A stretch of DNA of 58,167 bases from Clostridium sp. MSJ-8 (GCF_018918325.1 NZ_JAHLQH010000040.1:1-58167); one strand, 5' to 3'; counted from the stretch's first letter, positions 34,452 through 46,552 are shown. Numbers and translations are program-made. Notes: generated by a model from the letters alone, not told the origin.

Positions 34452-36467
34452 ATGAGTGAGTTAAGGATTTCATTTGATGTAGATAGAATAAGTAAAATAA
34501 ATGAGGAAAAAGAAATAAAGGTAACTGCAACCGAAGAAAATCTAAATTATAAGTTTATAATTGGAAATGATGGAATCTGGAGTACTATTCAGGACTATTC
34601 AAAAGATAATATATGTAGATGGGTACCAAAAGAAGAAGGAAAATATATGATTATGGTGCAAGGGAAAAAGGATGGTTCAATAAAACCTTATGATATTATG
34701 ATTAAAGAAGAAGTTCTTATTAATAATCAAGATAATAACATAATTAAAAATATAGAAATGTCTAGTACTTCAATCGAGATAGGTAAGAAGAATGTAATAA
34801 CAGTTGTAAGTGATGAAAATGATATATTATATAGATTCTGGAAGTGTAGTAATAAGGGTTGGCAGCCACTTAGAGATTATTCTGTAGATAATAGATATGT
34901 ATTTACAGGAATCGAAGCTGGAGTTGTAGAAATTGTTGTAGAATGCAAGAGATTAAACTCAGTAGAGAAGTTTGATGAATTTAAATCAGTAAAATTCCAA
35001 GTTAAAATACCAGAAAAAACAGAGATAGTGGATTTTAATTGCTTGAATAGAGAGTTATTAGTTAATCATGAACTTGTATTTAATGTGGAATCAACTTATA
35101 GTAATAAAAAAAATTTAATATATAAATTTATTAAATTAAACAAATCCGGAAGGGCAACTATTCTTCAAGATTATTCTTCTCAAAAGACTATTGCATATAA
35201 AGAGAAGGTACCAGGAAGCTATAAGATATTATGTTATGTTAAAGACTTATTATCTAAAAATGAGTATGATGATAGAGCAATAATTAATTATGATGTAAAT
35301 GCATATAGTGATGTAAAGATTGAAAGGGTTATGACAGATATTGTATCACCACAAGTAAGTGGTGTACCTATAACAATAAATGTTAAAGCAAAAGGTGGTA
35401 GAGAATTAGTATATAGATATATTATAGAAGGACCTATATCAGAAGATAGTGGTTATATAAGAAATAATCAATTTGTATGGGAGAGCAAGGTTCAAGGAGA
35501 TTATAAGATAAATGTTTATGTTAAGGATATTTCATGTTTTAGTGAGTATGAAGATAGATATAGTATGGATTATGTAATTGATGAAAAGTCAAATAAACCA
35601 ATTAGAATAATAGATATTGTATCTAATACCAATAAAAGAGTAATAAAGGGGAATGTAGTGAATTACAAGGTAAAAGTAGAAGGAACCAATAATCCATTAT
35701 ATTCATTTATTGTTTTTAAAGATGGAATAGAAAAAGAGAGGATAGATTATAATATATCTAATTGGGTTAATTTTACTCCTGAAGAAGAGGGAGAGTATGA
35801 AGTAGAAATAAGAGTTAAAGATAAATATTCTTTAAAAGAATACGATAGTAATATTGTAACTACTTTAGTAGTTTATGATTATATGCCAGCAGATATTGAT
35901 TATGTGTTAGTTAATCAAAAAGAAAAATATACTGTAGGTGATGAAATATCTATAAGTTTGATAATGGAACATTATAGTGATGTTCTTATAAGGTATGTTA
36001 CAAAACTTAACGGCAGAATAATTGAGGACTCAGAATATAGACCGTATGTACCACTTGTAACAAGGGCTAAGTATGTTGGAAAATATTCTTTTGAGATATA
36101 TTCCAAAAATATATTATGTAAAAAATCATATGATTGTAAAAAAGAAATAAATATTCATGTGTTAGAAGCAATGCCAGTTAATAATACTACATTAACATTA
36201 GATAATGATAATCTTAAATTAAATAATGAAGTTACAGTAGTAGCAAGTAATGAAGGTGGAAAACAAGTTGTTTATGAATTTTATGTTAATAAGGAAGGAG
36301 AATGGCATAGAGTTCAAGAATATAGTAGAAAGAACTATTTTACATTTGTGCCCTATCAAGAGGGAAAATATAAAATATTAGTTTTAGCTAAAAGCTTTTA
36401 TAAGAAGAAATCTTATGAAGATTATGATGAAGTGGAATTTGAGGTATTCAAAGGAGGAAAAAAATGA
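34452..36467 (+). CDS. Seven-repeat Y_Y_Y-like (triple tyrosine motif) protein
   Basis: This 671-aa protein consists almost entirely of about seven copies of a ~95-residue beta-rich module. Each has a core like LxYxFIxxxxGxWxxIQDYS, then xxFTPxxEGKYKIxVxVKD, then SxKEYDDxxxxxxxV. This fits the Y_Y_Y / triple-tyrosine Ig-like domains known from sensor periplasmic regions and clostridial surface proteins. Yet there is no signal peptide, lipobox, sortase motif or membrane helix. AAGGGAGGGG gives a strong ribosome site. Its stop overlaps the start of a lytic transglycosylase gene (ATGA), so the two products are probably made together and may interact. Confidence 0.75.
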   Translation: MSELRISFDVDRISKINEEKEIKVTATEENLNYKFIIGNDGIWSTIQDYSKDNICRWVPKEEGKYMIMVQGKKDGSIKPYDIMIKEEVLINNQDNNIIKNIEMSSTSIEIGKKNVITVVSDENDILYRFWKCSNKGWQPLRDYSVDNRYVFTGIEAGVVEIVVECKRLNSVEKFDEFKSVKFQVKIPEKTEIVDFNCLNRELLVNHELVFNVESTYSNKKNLIYKFIKLNKSGRATILQDYSSQKTIAYKEKVPGSYKILCYVKDLLSKNEYDDRAIINYDVNAYSDVKIERVMTDIVSPQVSGVPITINVKAKGGRELVYRYIIEGPISEDSGYIRNNQFVWESKVQGDYKINVYVKDISCFSEYEDRYSMDYVIDEKSNKPIRIIDIVSNTNKRVIKGNVVNYKVKVEGTNNPLYSFIVFKDGIEKERIDYNISNWVNFTPEEEGEYEVEIRVKDKYSLKEYDSNIVTTLVVYDYMPADIDYVLVNQKEKYTVGDEISISLIMEHYSDVLIRYVTKLNGRIIEDSEYRPYVPLVTRAKYVGKYSFEIYSKNILCKKSYDCKKEINIHVLEAMPVNNTTLTLDNDNLKLNNEVTVVASNEGGKQVVYEFYVNKEGEWHRVQEYSRKNYFTFVPYQEGKYKILVLAKSFYKKKSYEDYDEVEFEVFKGGKK

Positions 36468-37240
36468 GTGAAGTTAATTCTGTAGATGGAATGCAGAGTG
36501 TACAGAAGTATTATGCAATAAATATGGTCAAGAAATGTTTAGAATCAAGTATGGGAGATGGAATGGAATTTGAATTAGTGTATGAAGCATTATTAGATTC
36601 CTTAGAAGATGAAAATTCACAAGTATCCCAAACTCTTAATCAAGCATTTGGAATATCAGATTCAGGTGCGACTGAATCTAGTAATAAAATAGGAAATAGC
36701 ACTATTAAGACAGTAGCAGGAACTGCATTAAAAGATTTGGATTTAGTAACTAATGACGGAATGTCAGGACTTATTTATAATAGTGAACTTAAAAATATAG
36801 TTTCAGGTACCTTATCTAGTACTGTTACAAATGCTAGTTCAGCAGATATAGATGCAATAGTTCAAAAATATGCTAATCAATATGGCATAGATCCTAAATT
36901 AGTTTCTGCATTAATATATGAAGAGTCAGGATATCAAACAAATGCAACATCTTCAGCAGGAGCTAAGGGATTAATGCAACTTATGCCATCAGTATGTCAG
37001 CAGTTTGGAGTATCTAATCCATATGATCCAGAACAAAATATAGAAGGTGGAGTAAAATTATTAAATTATCTAATGAATTATTATAATAATGATTTAGGTA
37101 TGGCACTTATGGCGTATAGTGCAGGAACAGGAACAGTAGCTTCAAGAGGGGTTACTTCTATAAATGATTTATACAAAATGCCTGCAGAAACAAGAAATTA
37201 TATTAAAAAGTTGTCTGCATTATATGATTTAAATTTATAA
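36464..37240 (+). CDS. Lytic transglycosylase (SLT domain) without signal peptide
   Basis: The 258-aa protein has an N-terminal helical region (1-60), a Ser/Thr/Asn-rich linker (~60-130), and an SLT domain (~133-250). The catalytic Glu is E154 in IYEESGYQTNATSSAGAKGL, followed by MQLMP and a GMALMAYSAG motif (family AYNAG). Such enzymes cleave the MurNAc-GlcNAc bond of peptidoglycan. No export signal is visible; flagellar or phage-type transglycosylases can be exported by other routes. It is coupled to the seven-repeat protein upstream. A CwlQ/YjbJ-like enzyme is the nearest comparison I can offer. Confidence 0.88.
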   Translation: MSEVNSVDGMQSVQKYYAINMVKKCLESSMGDGMEFELVYEALLDSLEDENSQVSQTLNQAFGISDSGATESSNKIGNSTIKTVAGTALKDLDLVTNDGMSGLIYNSELKNIVSGTLSSTVTNASSADIDAIVQKYANQYGIDPKLVSALIYEESGYQTNATSSAGAKGLMQLMPSVCQQFGVSNPYDPEQNIEGGVKLLNYLMNYYNNDLGMALMAYSAGTGTVASRGVTSINDLYKMPAETRNYIKKLSALYDLNL

Positions 37241-37295
37241 ATTTACTTTATCTAAAAACTTCAGTATAATTTAATCAGATTAAGGAGTGATTATC

Positions 37296-38012
37296 ATGGA
37301 GAGATTAGATAAGGTTATATCTAACTTAGGATATGGAAGTAGAAAAGAAGTAAAGGCAATGGCACGTAAGGGATTAATACAAGTAGATGGAGAAACTATC
37401 AAAGATAGTAGTATGTTAGTTGATCCAGAAGAGGCCAATATAGTTGTAAATGGTGAAGAAATATTTTATAGAGAATATATATATCTTCTTATGAATAAAC
37501 CTGATGGAGTTATTTCTGCTACATATGATAGTAGAGAGGAAACAGTTATTGACCTTTTAGAAGTAGAACATCAAGTGTTTGAACCATTTCCTGTTGGAAG
37601 ATTAGATAAAGATACAGTTGGACTATTGTTATTAACTAATGATGGTGAATTAAATCATAGACTAATATCACCTAAATATCATGTCGATAAGGTGTATTAT
37701 GCAAAAATCGACAAAAAAGTAACAGAAGATGATGTTATAAAATTCAAAAAAGGTATAACAATAGATGATGGATATACATGTAAGGAAGCATTATTAAAGA
37801 TATTAAGTGCTTCAGATGAAGGATCAGAGATAGAGCTTACTATACAAGAAGGTAAGTTCCATCAGGTTAAAAGAATGTTTGAAGCTGTAGGTAAGAAAGT
37901 TACTTATTTAAAGAGAATTTCATTTGGTGGAATCACATTAGATGAAGACTTAGAAGAAGGCGAATATAGAGAATTAACTCAAGAAGAATTAGATTTATTA
38001 TATAAATATTAA
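37296..38012 (+). CDS. 16S rRNA pseudouridine synthase, RsuA family
   Basis: This 238-aa enzyme converts uridine to pseudouridine in small-subunit rRNA. An S4 RNA-binding domain (MERLDKVISNLGYGSRKEVK) precedes the catalytic domain, with the nucleophilic Asp in VGRLDKDTVGLLLLTNDG (residue ~99). The ending KVTYLKRISFGGI then LEEGEYRELTQEE is typical of RsuA/RluB-like proteins. The ATG at 37296 follows AAGGAGTG. RsuA (position 516) is more likely than RluB by length, but the exact target is inferred. Confidence 0.9.
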   Translation: MERLDKVISNLGYGSRKEVKAMARKGLIQVDGETIKDSSMLVDPEEANIVVNGEEIFYREYIYLLMNKPDGVISATYDSREETVIDLLEVEHQVFEPFPVGRLDKDTVGLLLLTNDGELNHRLISPKYHVDKVYYAKIDKKVTEDDVIKFKKGITIDDGYTCKEALLKILSASDEGSEIELTIQEGKFHQVKRMFEAVGKKVTYLKRISFGGITLDEDLEEGEYRELTQEELDLLYKY

Positions 38013-38064
38013 TTATTTTCAATGAATTTTTTAAATTTAATACATAAAAAATTCAATAAAAATA

Positions 38065-38093
38065 TTGCAATATTTTAGTTAATAACATATAAT
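38065..38093 (+). promoter_or_regulatory. Promoter of the candidate small RNA
   Basis: TTGCAA (38065-38070), a 17-bp spacer and TATAAT (38088-38093). There is no ORF behind it; transcription would start near 38100. Confidence 0.55.
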
Positions 38094-38099
38094 ATCTGT

Positions 38100-38191
38100 T
38101 GCGAGGATAAATAAAAGGAAAGAAATAGCCCCCTTTTTATTTATTGCTTATTGCTGAATGCGATCTAGCCCCAAGGATCGCATTCTTTTTT
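38100..38191 (+). ncRNA. Candidate ~90-nt small RNA with two C-rich hairpin loops
   Basis: Behind a 17-bp-spaced promoter lie two hairpins. The first pairs 38107-38118 with 38133-38144 (12 bp), with the loop ending TAGCCCC. The second pairs 38156-38165 with 38176-38185 (10 bp, perfect), with loop TAGCCCCAAG and six T after it, an ideal terminator. Identical UAGCCCC motifs exposed in both loops resemble Firmicute regulatory RNAs that pair with purine-rich ribosome binding sites. No ORF. Function is inferred. Confidence 0.55.
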
Positions 38192-38277
38192 GTTTGTAGT
38201 AGATTGCAAATTTTTTAGGCCTCAATATATGATATGTAGGAGTTTTTTGAATATAAGTGTGTATAGTATTAACAAAC

Positions 38278-38318
38278 TGTGCATAACTTGTATGAGCTTT
38301 GCTTATAGTTGTGGATAA
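38278..38318 (-). promoter_or_regulatory. Pair of DnaA-box-like 9-mers
   Basis: On the minus strand, TTATGCACA (38278-38286) and TTATCCACA (38310-38318) fit the DnaA consensus TTATNCACA. They sit 32 bp apart in the same orientation, just upstream of the gltX promoter. Confidence 0.35.
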
Positions 38319-38340
38319 ATATTTACACTTCAAAAAGTCA

Positions 38341-38369
38341 TTTACAAAAGTTAAGGGATTAGATATAAT
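38341..38369 (+). promoter_or_regulatory. Promoter of the gltX T-box transcript
   Basis: TTTACA (38341-38346), a 17-bp spacer and TATAAT (38364-38369). Transcription should begin near 38376. Confidence 0.75.
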
Positions 38370-38375
38370 AAGGGA

Positions 38376-38606
38376 AGTATGAATAAATTATAGGCAGTGA
38401 AGAAGAAAAGTACATTTATTGAGTATTTCAGAGATTTAAGCATTAGGTGTGAGCTTAATATACAGATATTTGGAACAGAAGCTTTGGAGTCGTATGGGTC
38501 TCTCCCTTATAGAGAAGAGTGGAATAAGTTATTATGTACTTATTCAATTTAGGTGGTACCACGGAATATTAGTTTTCGTCCTATTATTAGGATGAGAACT
38601 TTTTTT
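38376..38606 (+). promoter_or_regulatory. T-box leader controlling gltX
   Basis: The T-box sequence AGGTGGTACCACGG is at 38551-38564, within a structured ~230-nt leader. It is followed by a terminator (38571-38582 with 38589-38600, then T7). Uncharged tRNA binding stabilises the antiterminator in such leaders. I expect a Glu (GAA/GAG) specifier from the downstream gene; candidates are GAG near 38452 and GAA near 38474, but I could not fold stem I reliably. Confidence 0.92.
38571..38606 (+). terminator. T-box terminator
   Basis: AGTTTTCGTCCT pairs with AGGATGAGAACT, followed by a T-run; competes with the T-box antiterminator. Confidence 0.85.
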
Positions 38607-38697
38607 AACGTCTAGGAAAGTATATAATTTTAGAGATTTTTAGATTATGCTTTCTAGCAAGATATGAAAATAATAAAATATAACATGAGGTGATGAA

Positions 38698-40347
38698 ATG
38701 AGTTTAGAAAAATTAGCAGACATACTATTTCCAGAAGTAAATAATGAACCAGAATATTATCTAGCAAAATATCCAGAGAGAAATCTAAAGGAAGGTGCAG
38801 TAGTAACTAGATATGCACCTAGCCCAACTGGATTTCAACATATAGGTGGAATATTTACTGCATTAATTAATGAGAGATTGGCAAGTCAAACAGATGGTGT
38901 ATTCTACTTAAGAATAGAAGATACTGATCAAAAGAGAGAGGTTAGTGGAGCAATAGAAGATACTATTCATACAATGAATAATTTCGGTATGAACTTTAGT
39001 GAAGGGATGATAGGTGAAGAGGAAGAAAAGGGAGCATATGGTCCTTATAAGCAAAGCTTAAGAAAAGATATATATCAAACATTTGCTAAGGATTTGGTTA
39101 AAAAAGGTTTGGCATATCCATGTTTTTGCTCTGCAGAAAAATTAACAGAAGTTAGAGAAAAGCAAATGTCTGAGAAGATTACACCAGGATATTATGGTGA
39201 ATATGCAACATGTAGAAATATATCAGCAGAAGATGCAATTAAGAGAGTAGAAAATGGTGAAGAATATATTATAAGATTGAAGTCACCTGGTAAGATAGAT
39301 AATAGAATAGAATTTCATGATTTAATTAAGGGTGATATATCTTTCCCAGAGAATAATCAAGATATAGTTATTATAAAATCAGATGGATTACCAACATATC
39401 ACTTTGCACATGCAATAGATGATGCATTAATGCATACAACACATGTAATAAGAGGTGAAGAATGGTTATCATCATTACCTATACATCTTCAATTATTTGA
39501 GGTACTTGGATTTAAAACACCTGCTTATGCACATATTCCAACTATAATGAAGCAAGATGGTGGATCAAAGAGAAAGTTAAGTAAGAGAAAAGATGCTGAA
39601 AGTGCAGTAAGTTATTATAGAGAAGAAGGATATCCAACAGTATCAGTTATAGAATATTTATTAAATATAATTAATTCAACATACGAAGAATGGAGAGCTG
39701 AAAATCCTGATGCTGATTACCATGAATTCCATATAGCATTAGATAAGATGAGCAAGAGTGGAGCATTATTTGATATAGTAAAATTAAGTGATGTTAGCAA
39801 AAATGTAATATGTAAGATAAAAGCTAATGATGTTTATAATTACTATATAGATTGGGCTAAGGAATTTGATCCTAAAATGTATGAATTAGTTTCTGCTAAT
39901 GAAGAAATGATGAAGAAAGTATTTAATATAGATAAAGAAGGACCTAAGCCAAGAAAAGACTTTGCTAAGTGGAGTGATGTAAAAGCAAAGATATTCTATT
40001 TCTTTGATGAATTATTTGATGCTGATAAAGATATAGAACTTCCAAAGAACTTAGATATGGAAGAGGCTAAGAATATAATAGTAGCTTATAAAGACAAATA
40101 TAATTTTAACTTAGATAATGATACTTGGTTCAGTGAACTTAAGGAAGTAGCTGTAGAATTAGGTTATGCAACTGATAGAAAGAAATACAAGAAGAATCCA
40201 GAAGAATATAAAGGTATGGTATCAGATGTAGCAGGTGCAGTAAGAGCAGCAGTTACACATAGATCAAATACTCCTGATTTATATACAATAATGCAAATAT
40301 TAGGAGAAGATAAAGTAAGAGAAAGATTTGAAAAGTTTATAAAATAA
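38698..40347 (+). CDS. gltX: Glutamyl-tRNA synthetase
   Basis: This 549-aa class I synthetase charges tRNA-Glu. The HIGH-type motif is [12 protein letters not shown] (residues ~41-52) and the KMSKS-type motif is KRKLSKRKD (~297-305). Before HIGH there is an extra ~35-residue N-terminal piece, usual in the clostridial version. The stretch [20 protein letters not shown] matches bacterial GluRS. GAGGTGATGAA precedes the ATG. It is regulated by the upstream T-box and ends at a bidirectional terminator shared with glnS. Confidence 0.96.
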   Translation: MSLEKLADILFPEVNNEPEYYLAKYPERNLKEGAVVTRYAPSPTGFQHIGGIFTALINERLASQTDGVFYLRIEDTDQKREVSGAIEDTIHTMNNFGMNFSEGMIGEEEEKGAYGPYKQSLRKDIYQTFAKDLVKKGLAYPCFCSAEKLTEVREKQMSEKITPGYYGEYATCRNISAEDAIKRVENGEEYIIRLKSPGKIDNRIEFHDLIKGDISFPENNQDIVIIKSDGLPTYHFAHAIDDALMHTTHVIRGEEWLSSLPIHLQLFEVLGFKTPAYAHIPTIMKQDGGSKRKLSKRKDAESAVSYYREEGYPTVSVIEYLLNIINSTYEEWRAENPDADYHEFHIALDKMSKSGALFDIVKLSDVSKNVICKIKANDVYNYYIDWAKEFDPKMYELVSANEEMMKKVFNIDKEGPKPRKDFAKWSDVKAKIFYFFDELFDADKDIELPKNLDMEEAKNIIVAYKDKYNFNLDNDTWFSELKEVAVELGYATDRKKYKKNPEEYKGMVSDVAGAVRAAVTHRSNTPDLYTIMQILGEDKVRERFEKFIK

Positions 40348-40362
40348 GATATTTAATATATT

Positions 40363-40400
40363 AAAAAGCCAGTTCCTAGGTTTTAGGAACTGGCTTTTAA
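40363..40400. terminator. Bidirectional terminator between gltX and glnS
   Basis: TAAAAGCCAGTTCCTA-type arm (40363-40378) and its complement (40384-40399) form a 15-16 bp stem with T-runs on both strands. Confidence 0.88.
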
Positions 40401-40406
40401 GTTTTA

Positions 40407-42065
40407 TTAACCTAATTTAAATGAACTCTTAAGTGATGCTATTCTGTTGAATACTAGATTATCTTCTGTAGATAATTTTGGATCAACATTGAAATATCCA
40501 TGTCTAAATAATTGATATTTTTCATTACCTTTTGAACCTTTTACTGATGGTTCAATGAAACCTTTTAAGATTGTTAAGGAATTAGGATTAACTTGTTCTA
40601 AGAAATCTTTACCTATGTTTTCTTCAACATTATCTAATATTAAAGGTTCAAATAGTCTAAATTCAGCAGGAATTGCAGTTTGTGCATTTACCCAGTGTAG
40701 AGTTCCTTTAACTTTTCTTCCTGTAAATCCTGATCCACTTTTAGTTTCAGGATCATAAGTACAATGAATTTCTGTTACATTGCCTTCTGAATCTTTAATA
40801 ACATCTGTACATTTAACAAAATATGCACCTTTTAATCTTACTTCATTACCTGGGAATAATCTGAAGTATTTTTTTGGTGGGTTTTCCATAAAATCTTCTC
40901 TTTCGATATATAATTCTCTAGAGAATACAACTTTTCTAGTACCAGCACTTTCATCATTTGGATTGTTTTCTATTTCTAATTCTTCAGTTTGACCTTCTGG
41001 ATAATTAGTTATTATTAACTTAAGTGGATTAAGTATAGCCATTGCTCTTTTTGCTGTTGGGTTTAAATCTTCTCTAAGGAAGTATTCAAGCATTTGTTCA
41101 TCTACTATAGAAGCAGACTTAGATACACCTATTTCCTTGCAGAAATTTCTTATAGATTCTGGTGTATAGCCTTTTCTACGAAGTCCTGATATAGTAGGCA
41201 TTCTAGGATCATCCCAACCATCAACAAATCCATTGTCTACTAGAGCTTTAAGTTTTCTTTTGCTCATAACTGTATTAGTTATATTTAATCTTGCAAATTC
41301 GTATTGTCTAGGAACTGATTCCATCTCACATTCTGCAACAATCCAATCATATAATGGTCTATGATCTTCAAATTCTAGTGTACAAATAGAATGTGTTACA
41401 CCTTCTATAGCATCTTCAAGTGGATGAGCAAAGTCATACATAGGATATATACACCATTTATCACCTGTATTGTGATGTGTAGAGTGAGCTATTCTGTATA
41501 TAATAGGATCTCTCATGTTTATATTTGGTGAAGTCATATCTATTTTAGCACGTAGAACTTTTTCACCATCTTTGAATTCGCCATTTTTCATTCTTTCGAA
41601 TAAATCTAGATTTTCTTCTACAGTTCTATCTCTATATGGACTATTTTTACCTGGAGTAGTTAATGTACCTCTATATTCCTTCATTTCTTCAGGTGTTAAA
41701 TCGCATACATAAGCTTTGCCTTTTTTTATAAGAAGTAAAGCTTTTTCATACATAGTATCAAAGTAGTTTGATGCAAAGAATAAATTATCCCATTCAAAAC
41801 CTAACCACTTAACATCTTCTTTTATAGATTCAACGTATTCAGTATCTTCTTTTACTGGATTAGTATCATCAAATCTAAGGTTAGTTTTTCCGCCAAATTC
41901 ATCAGCAACTTGGAAATTAAGACATATAGATTTGGCATGACCTATATGTAAGTAGCCATTAGGTTCTGGTGGAAAACGAGTTATTACTTCTTTTACTCTA
42001 CCGTTTTCTACATCGTCTTTTATGATATTTCTAATAAAATTAGAAGAACTTGATTCGTTTGTCAT
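40407..42065 (-). CDS. glnS: Glutaminyl-tRNA synthetase
   Basis: This 552-aa class I synthetase charges tRNA-Gln directly. Motifs: [20 protein letters not shown] near the N-terminus (HIGH), [12 protein letters not shown] (KMSKS) and the C-terminal two-beta-barrel anticodon-binding domain (from ~residue 340, ELYIEREDF...YFRLFPG). AGAGAGG lies upstream of its ATG. Many Firmicutes use only the GatCAB route, so a direct GlnRS is informative for the lineage. It is convergent with gltX and divergent from pcrA. Confidence 0.97.
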   Translation of the reverse strand: MTNESSSSNFIRNIIKDDVENGRVKEVITRFPPEPNGYLHIGHAKSICLNFQVADEFGGKTNLRFDDTNPVKEDTEYVESIKEDVKWLGFEWDNLFFASNYFDTMYEKALLLIKKGKAYVCDLTPEEMKEYRGTLTTPGKNSPYRDRTVEENLDLFERMKNGEFKDGEKVLRAKIDMTSPNINMRDPIIYRIAHSTHHNTGDKWCIYPMYDFAHPLEDAIEGVTHSICTLEFEDHRPLYDWIVAECEMESVPRQYEFARLNITNTVMSKRKLKALVDNGFVDGWDDPRMPTISGLRRKGYTPESIRNFCKEIGVSKSASIVDEQMLEYFLREDLNPTAKRAMAILNPLKLIITNYPEGQTEELEIENNPNDESAGTRKVVFSRELYIEREDFMENPPKKYFRLFPGNEVRLKGAYFVKCTDVIKDSEGNVTEIHCTYDPETKSGSGFTGRKVKGTLHWVNAQTAIPAEFRLFEPLILDNVEENIGKDFLEQVNPNSLTILKGFIEPSVKGSKGNEKYQLFRHGYFNVDPKLSTEDNLVFNRIASLKSSFKLG

Positions 42066-42289
42066 GATTAAAACCTCTCTTATTTTCTATGTGAATTTTA
42101 ATTGTAATAATTATAATTTTAATGCAATAGACAACAAAAATAAAGATATTATTAATAAAAAAAGGTAAAATTAATATTTTATTCTTTAGTATAGGGTTAT
42201 AGAATATATAACTATGGTAAAATATAAGTTATATAATGAAGTTTAATTTATGTTATAATTGTTTGAGTGTTTAGAGAGGATGTGTAGTT

Positions 42290-44536
42290 TTGGATTTAAA
42301 GAAACTTTTAAATAATGAACAATATGAAGGTGCAACAACAATAGATGGACCACTTCTTATATTAGCAGGGGCAGGCTCTGGTAAGACAAGAGTATTAACT
42401 CATAGAATAGCTCACATGGTAGAAGATATAGGCATTAAGCCATACAATATTCTAGCAATAACATTTACAAACAAGGCAGCAAGAGAAATGAAGGAGAGAG
42501 TAGAAGCACTTATAGGCGAAGAAGCAGAGAATATGTGGATATCTACATTTCATTCAACTTGTGTTAGAATTCTTAGAAGAGAGATAGAGAAGATAGGCTA
42601 TAGAAGTAATTTTACTATATATGATTCTAGTGATCAAAAGACATTAGTTAAGGAATGCATGAAGGCATTAGATATTAATGATAAGGATATTCAAGAGAGA
42701 GAAATATTAGGCAAGATAAGTAGAGCAAAAGATAAACTTCAAGGACCTAATAGTTATAAGGAAGAAAATCAATATAACTTTCGTGAAAATAAAATAGCAG
42801 ATGTTTATGTCATGTATCAAAAAAAATTAAAAGAGAATAATGCCATGGACTTCGATGATCTAATAGTTCGTACTGTAGATTTATTCAAGAAGAATCCAGA
42901 TGTACTAGAATTTTATCAGAGAAAATTCAAATACATAATGGTTGATGAATATCAAGACACTAATAAGGCACAATATGAGTTAGTAAGGTTATTAGCACAA
43001 GCTAATAAAAATATATGTGTTGTTGGTGATGATGATCAATGTATATATGCATGGAGAGGTGCTGATATATCTAATATATTAGATTTCGAGAAGGATTATC
43101 CTAATGCGAAAGTTATAAAACTCGAAGAAAATTATAGATCAAAGGACAATATACTTCAAGCTGCTAATTCAGTAATTTCACATAATTCTAATAGAAAAAG
43201 TAAAGCTCTAAGAACAACTCAAGATGCAGGGGAGAAGATTAAGGTTTATAGAGCTTATGATGATAAAGCAGAATGTGACTTCGTAGCAAAAACTATAGCA
43301 GATATTAAAGCTAAAGAAGGAAAAAAGAATGAAGATTTTGCTATTCTATATAGAACTAATGCACAATCACGTTTGTTTGAAGAAGCATTTAGAAGAAGAG
43401 GAATTGCATATAAAATAGTAGGTGGTACTAGATTTTACGATAGAAAAGAAATAAAAGATATTTTATCATATCTAAAAGCTATTGTGAATCCACAAGATGA
43501 TATAAGTATGAGAAGAATAATAAATGTTCCAAAGAGAAGCATTGGAGATGCGACAGTAGCCAAGGTTCAAGAATTTGCGGATAATTATGATATCAATTTA
43601 TATGATGCATTATTAGAAGTTAGAGCAATTCCTACATTAAGCCCTAGAAATTGTACTTCTATAGAGAAATTTGTTAATATGATGGAGGAATTTGCAACAA
43701 AGAAATTAGAATTATCAGTATCACAACTTATAGAATTTGTCTTAGAAGATAGCGGATATATGGCGTCTCTAGAGAAATCTGGAGAGATAGAAGATAAGAG
43801 TAGGATAGATAACCTTAAGGAACTTGTATCTGATGCAGTTGAATTTGAAAAAAGTGAAACAGAGGATAAGAGTTTAGAGGCGTATTTAGAAAAAGTATCT
43901 CTAGTTCAAGACACTGACCAATTAGAAGAAGAAGATGGAGATGGTTCAGTAGTACTTATGACTGTTCATAGTGCGAAGGGATTAGAATTTCCTATAGTAT
44001 TTATGGTTGGAATGGAGAATGGATTATTTCCTAGCCAAGGAGACATAGAGAAAGAAAGCCAGATGGAAGAAGCAAGAAGATTATGCTATGTTGCTATAAC
44101 TAGAGCAAAGGAACAATTATATATAACTTCTGCAGAGATGAGGAGAGTATACGGAAGAATGGCTAGCTATAGCCAATCTGATTTCGTTCAAGAAATAAAA
44201 GCTAGTCAAAAGGAATATCTTAATGATAGAGTTACTAAGAACATTGGAAATAATGATGTTTTGGCGAAGAAGATGGCATACAATAATCCTTTTAGCTTGA
44301 GGTCTTCTATTTCATCAAATAAAAAGACAGTAGCTTCATCAGGACTAAATAATTCTAGAAGTTTTATTAGTAGTGATGAATATACTATGGGAAGAAAAGT
44401 TAAGCATTCAAAATTTGGAGTAGGTACTATAGTAACAGTACAAGATGTTAATGGGGATAAGAAATTAACTATTGCTTTTGATAAACAAGGAGTAAAGGTG
44501 CTAATGGCTTCTTTAGCAAATTTAGAATTGTTATAA
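42290..44536 (+). CDS. pcrA: ATP-dependent DNA helicase PcrA (UvrD family)
   Basis: This 748-aa SF1A helicase acts in repair and plasmid/rolling-circle replication. It starts with TTG after GAGAGGATG. Motif I is LAGAGSGKTRVLTHRI (~residues 25-40), Ia TFTNKAAREMKERV, II VDEYQDTN, III DDDQCIYAWRGADI, V/VI VHSAKGLEF and CYVAITRAKEQLY. The C-terminal Tudor-like tail (VKHSKFGVGTIVTVQ) that contacts RNA polymerase in B. subtilis PcrA is present. ligA follows 22 bp later, as in many Firmicutes. Confidence 0.96.
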   Translation: MDLKKLLNNEQYEGATTIDGPLLILAGAGSGKTRVLTHRIAHMVEDIGIKPYNILAITFTNKAAREMKERVEALIGEEAENMWISTFHSTCVRILRREIEKIGYRSNFTIYDSSDQKTLVKECMKALDINDKDIQEREILGKISRAKDKLQGPNSYKEENQYNFRENKIADVYVMYQKKLKENNAMDFDDLIVRTVDLFKKNPDVLEFYQRKFKYIMVDEYQDTNKAQYELVRLLAQANKNICVVGDDDQCIYAWRGADISNILDFEKDYPNAKVIKLEENYRSKDNILQAANSVISHNSNRKSKALRTTQDAGEKIKVYRAYDDKAECDFVAKTIADIKAKEGKKNEDFAILYRTNAQSRLFEEAFRRRGIAYKIVGGTRFYDRKEIKDILSYLKAIVNPQDDISMRRIINVPKRSIGDATVAKVQEFADNYDINLYDALLEVRAIPTLSPRNCTSIEKFVNMMEEFATKKLELSVSQLIEFVLEDSGYMASLEKSGEIEDKSRIDNLKELVSDAVEFEKSETEDKSLEAYLEKVSLVQDTDQLEEEDGDGSVVLMTVHSAKGLEFPIVFMVGMENGLFPSQGDIEKESQMEEARRLCYVAITRAKEQLYITSAEMRRVYGRMASYSQSDFVQEIKASQKEYLNDRVTKNIGNNDVLAKKMAYNNPFSLRSSISSNKKTVASSGLNNSRSFISSDEYTMGRKVKHSKFGVGTIVTVQDVNGDKKLTIAFDKQGVKVLMASLANLELL

Positions 44537-44552
44537 TAAAAGGAGAATGTAA

Positions 44553-46550
<1,998 letters not shown>

Positions 46551-46552
46551 AT

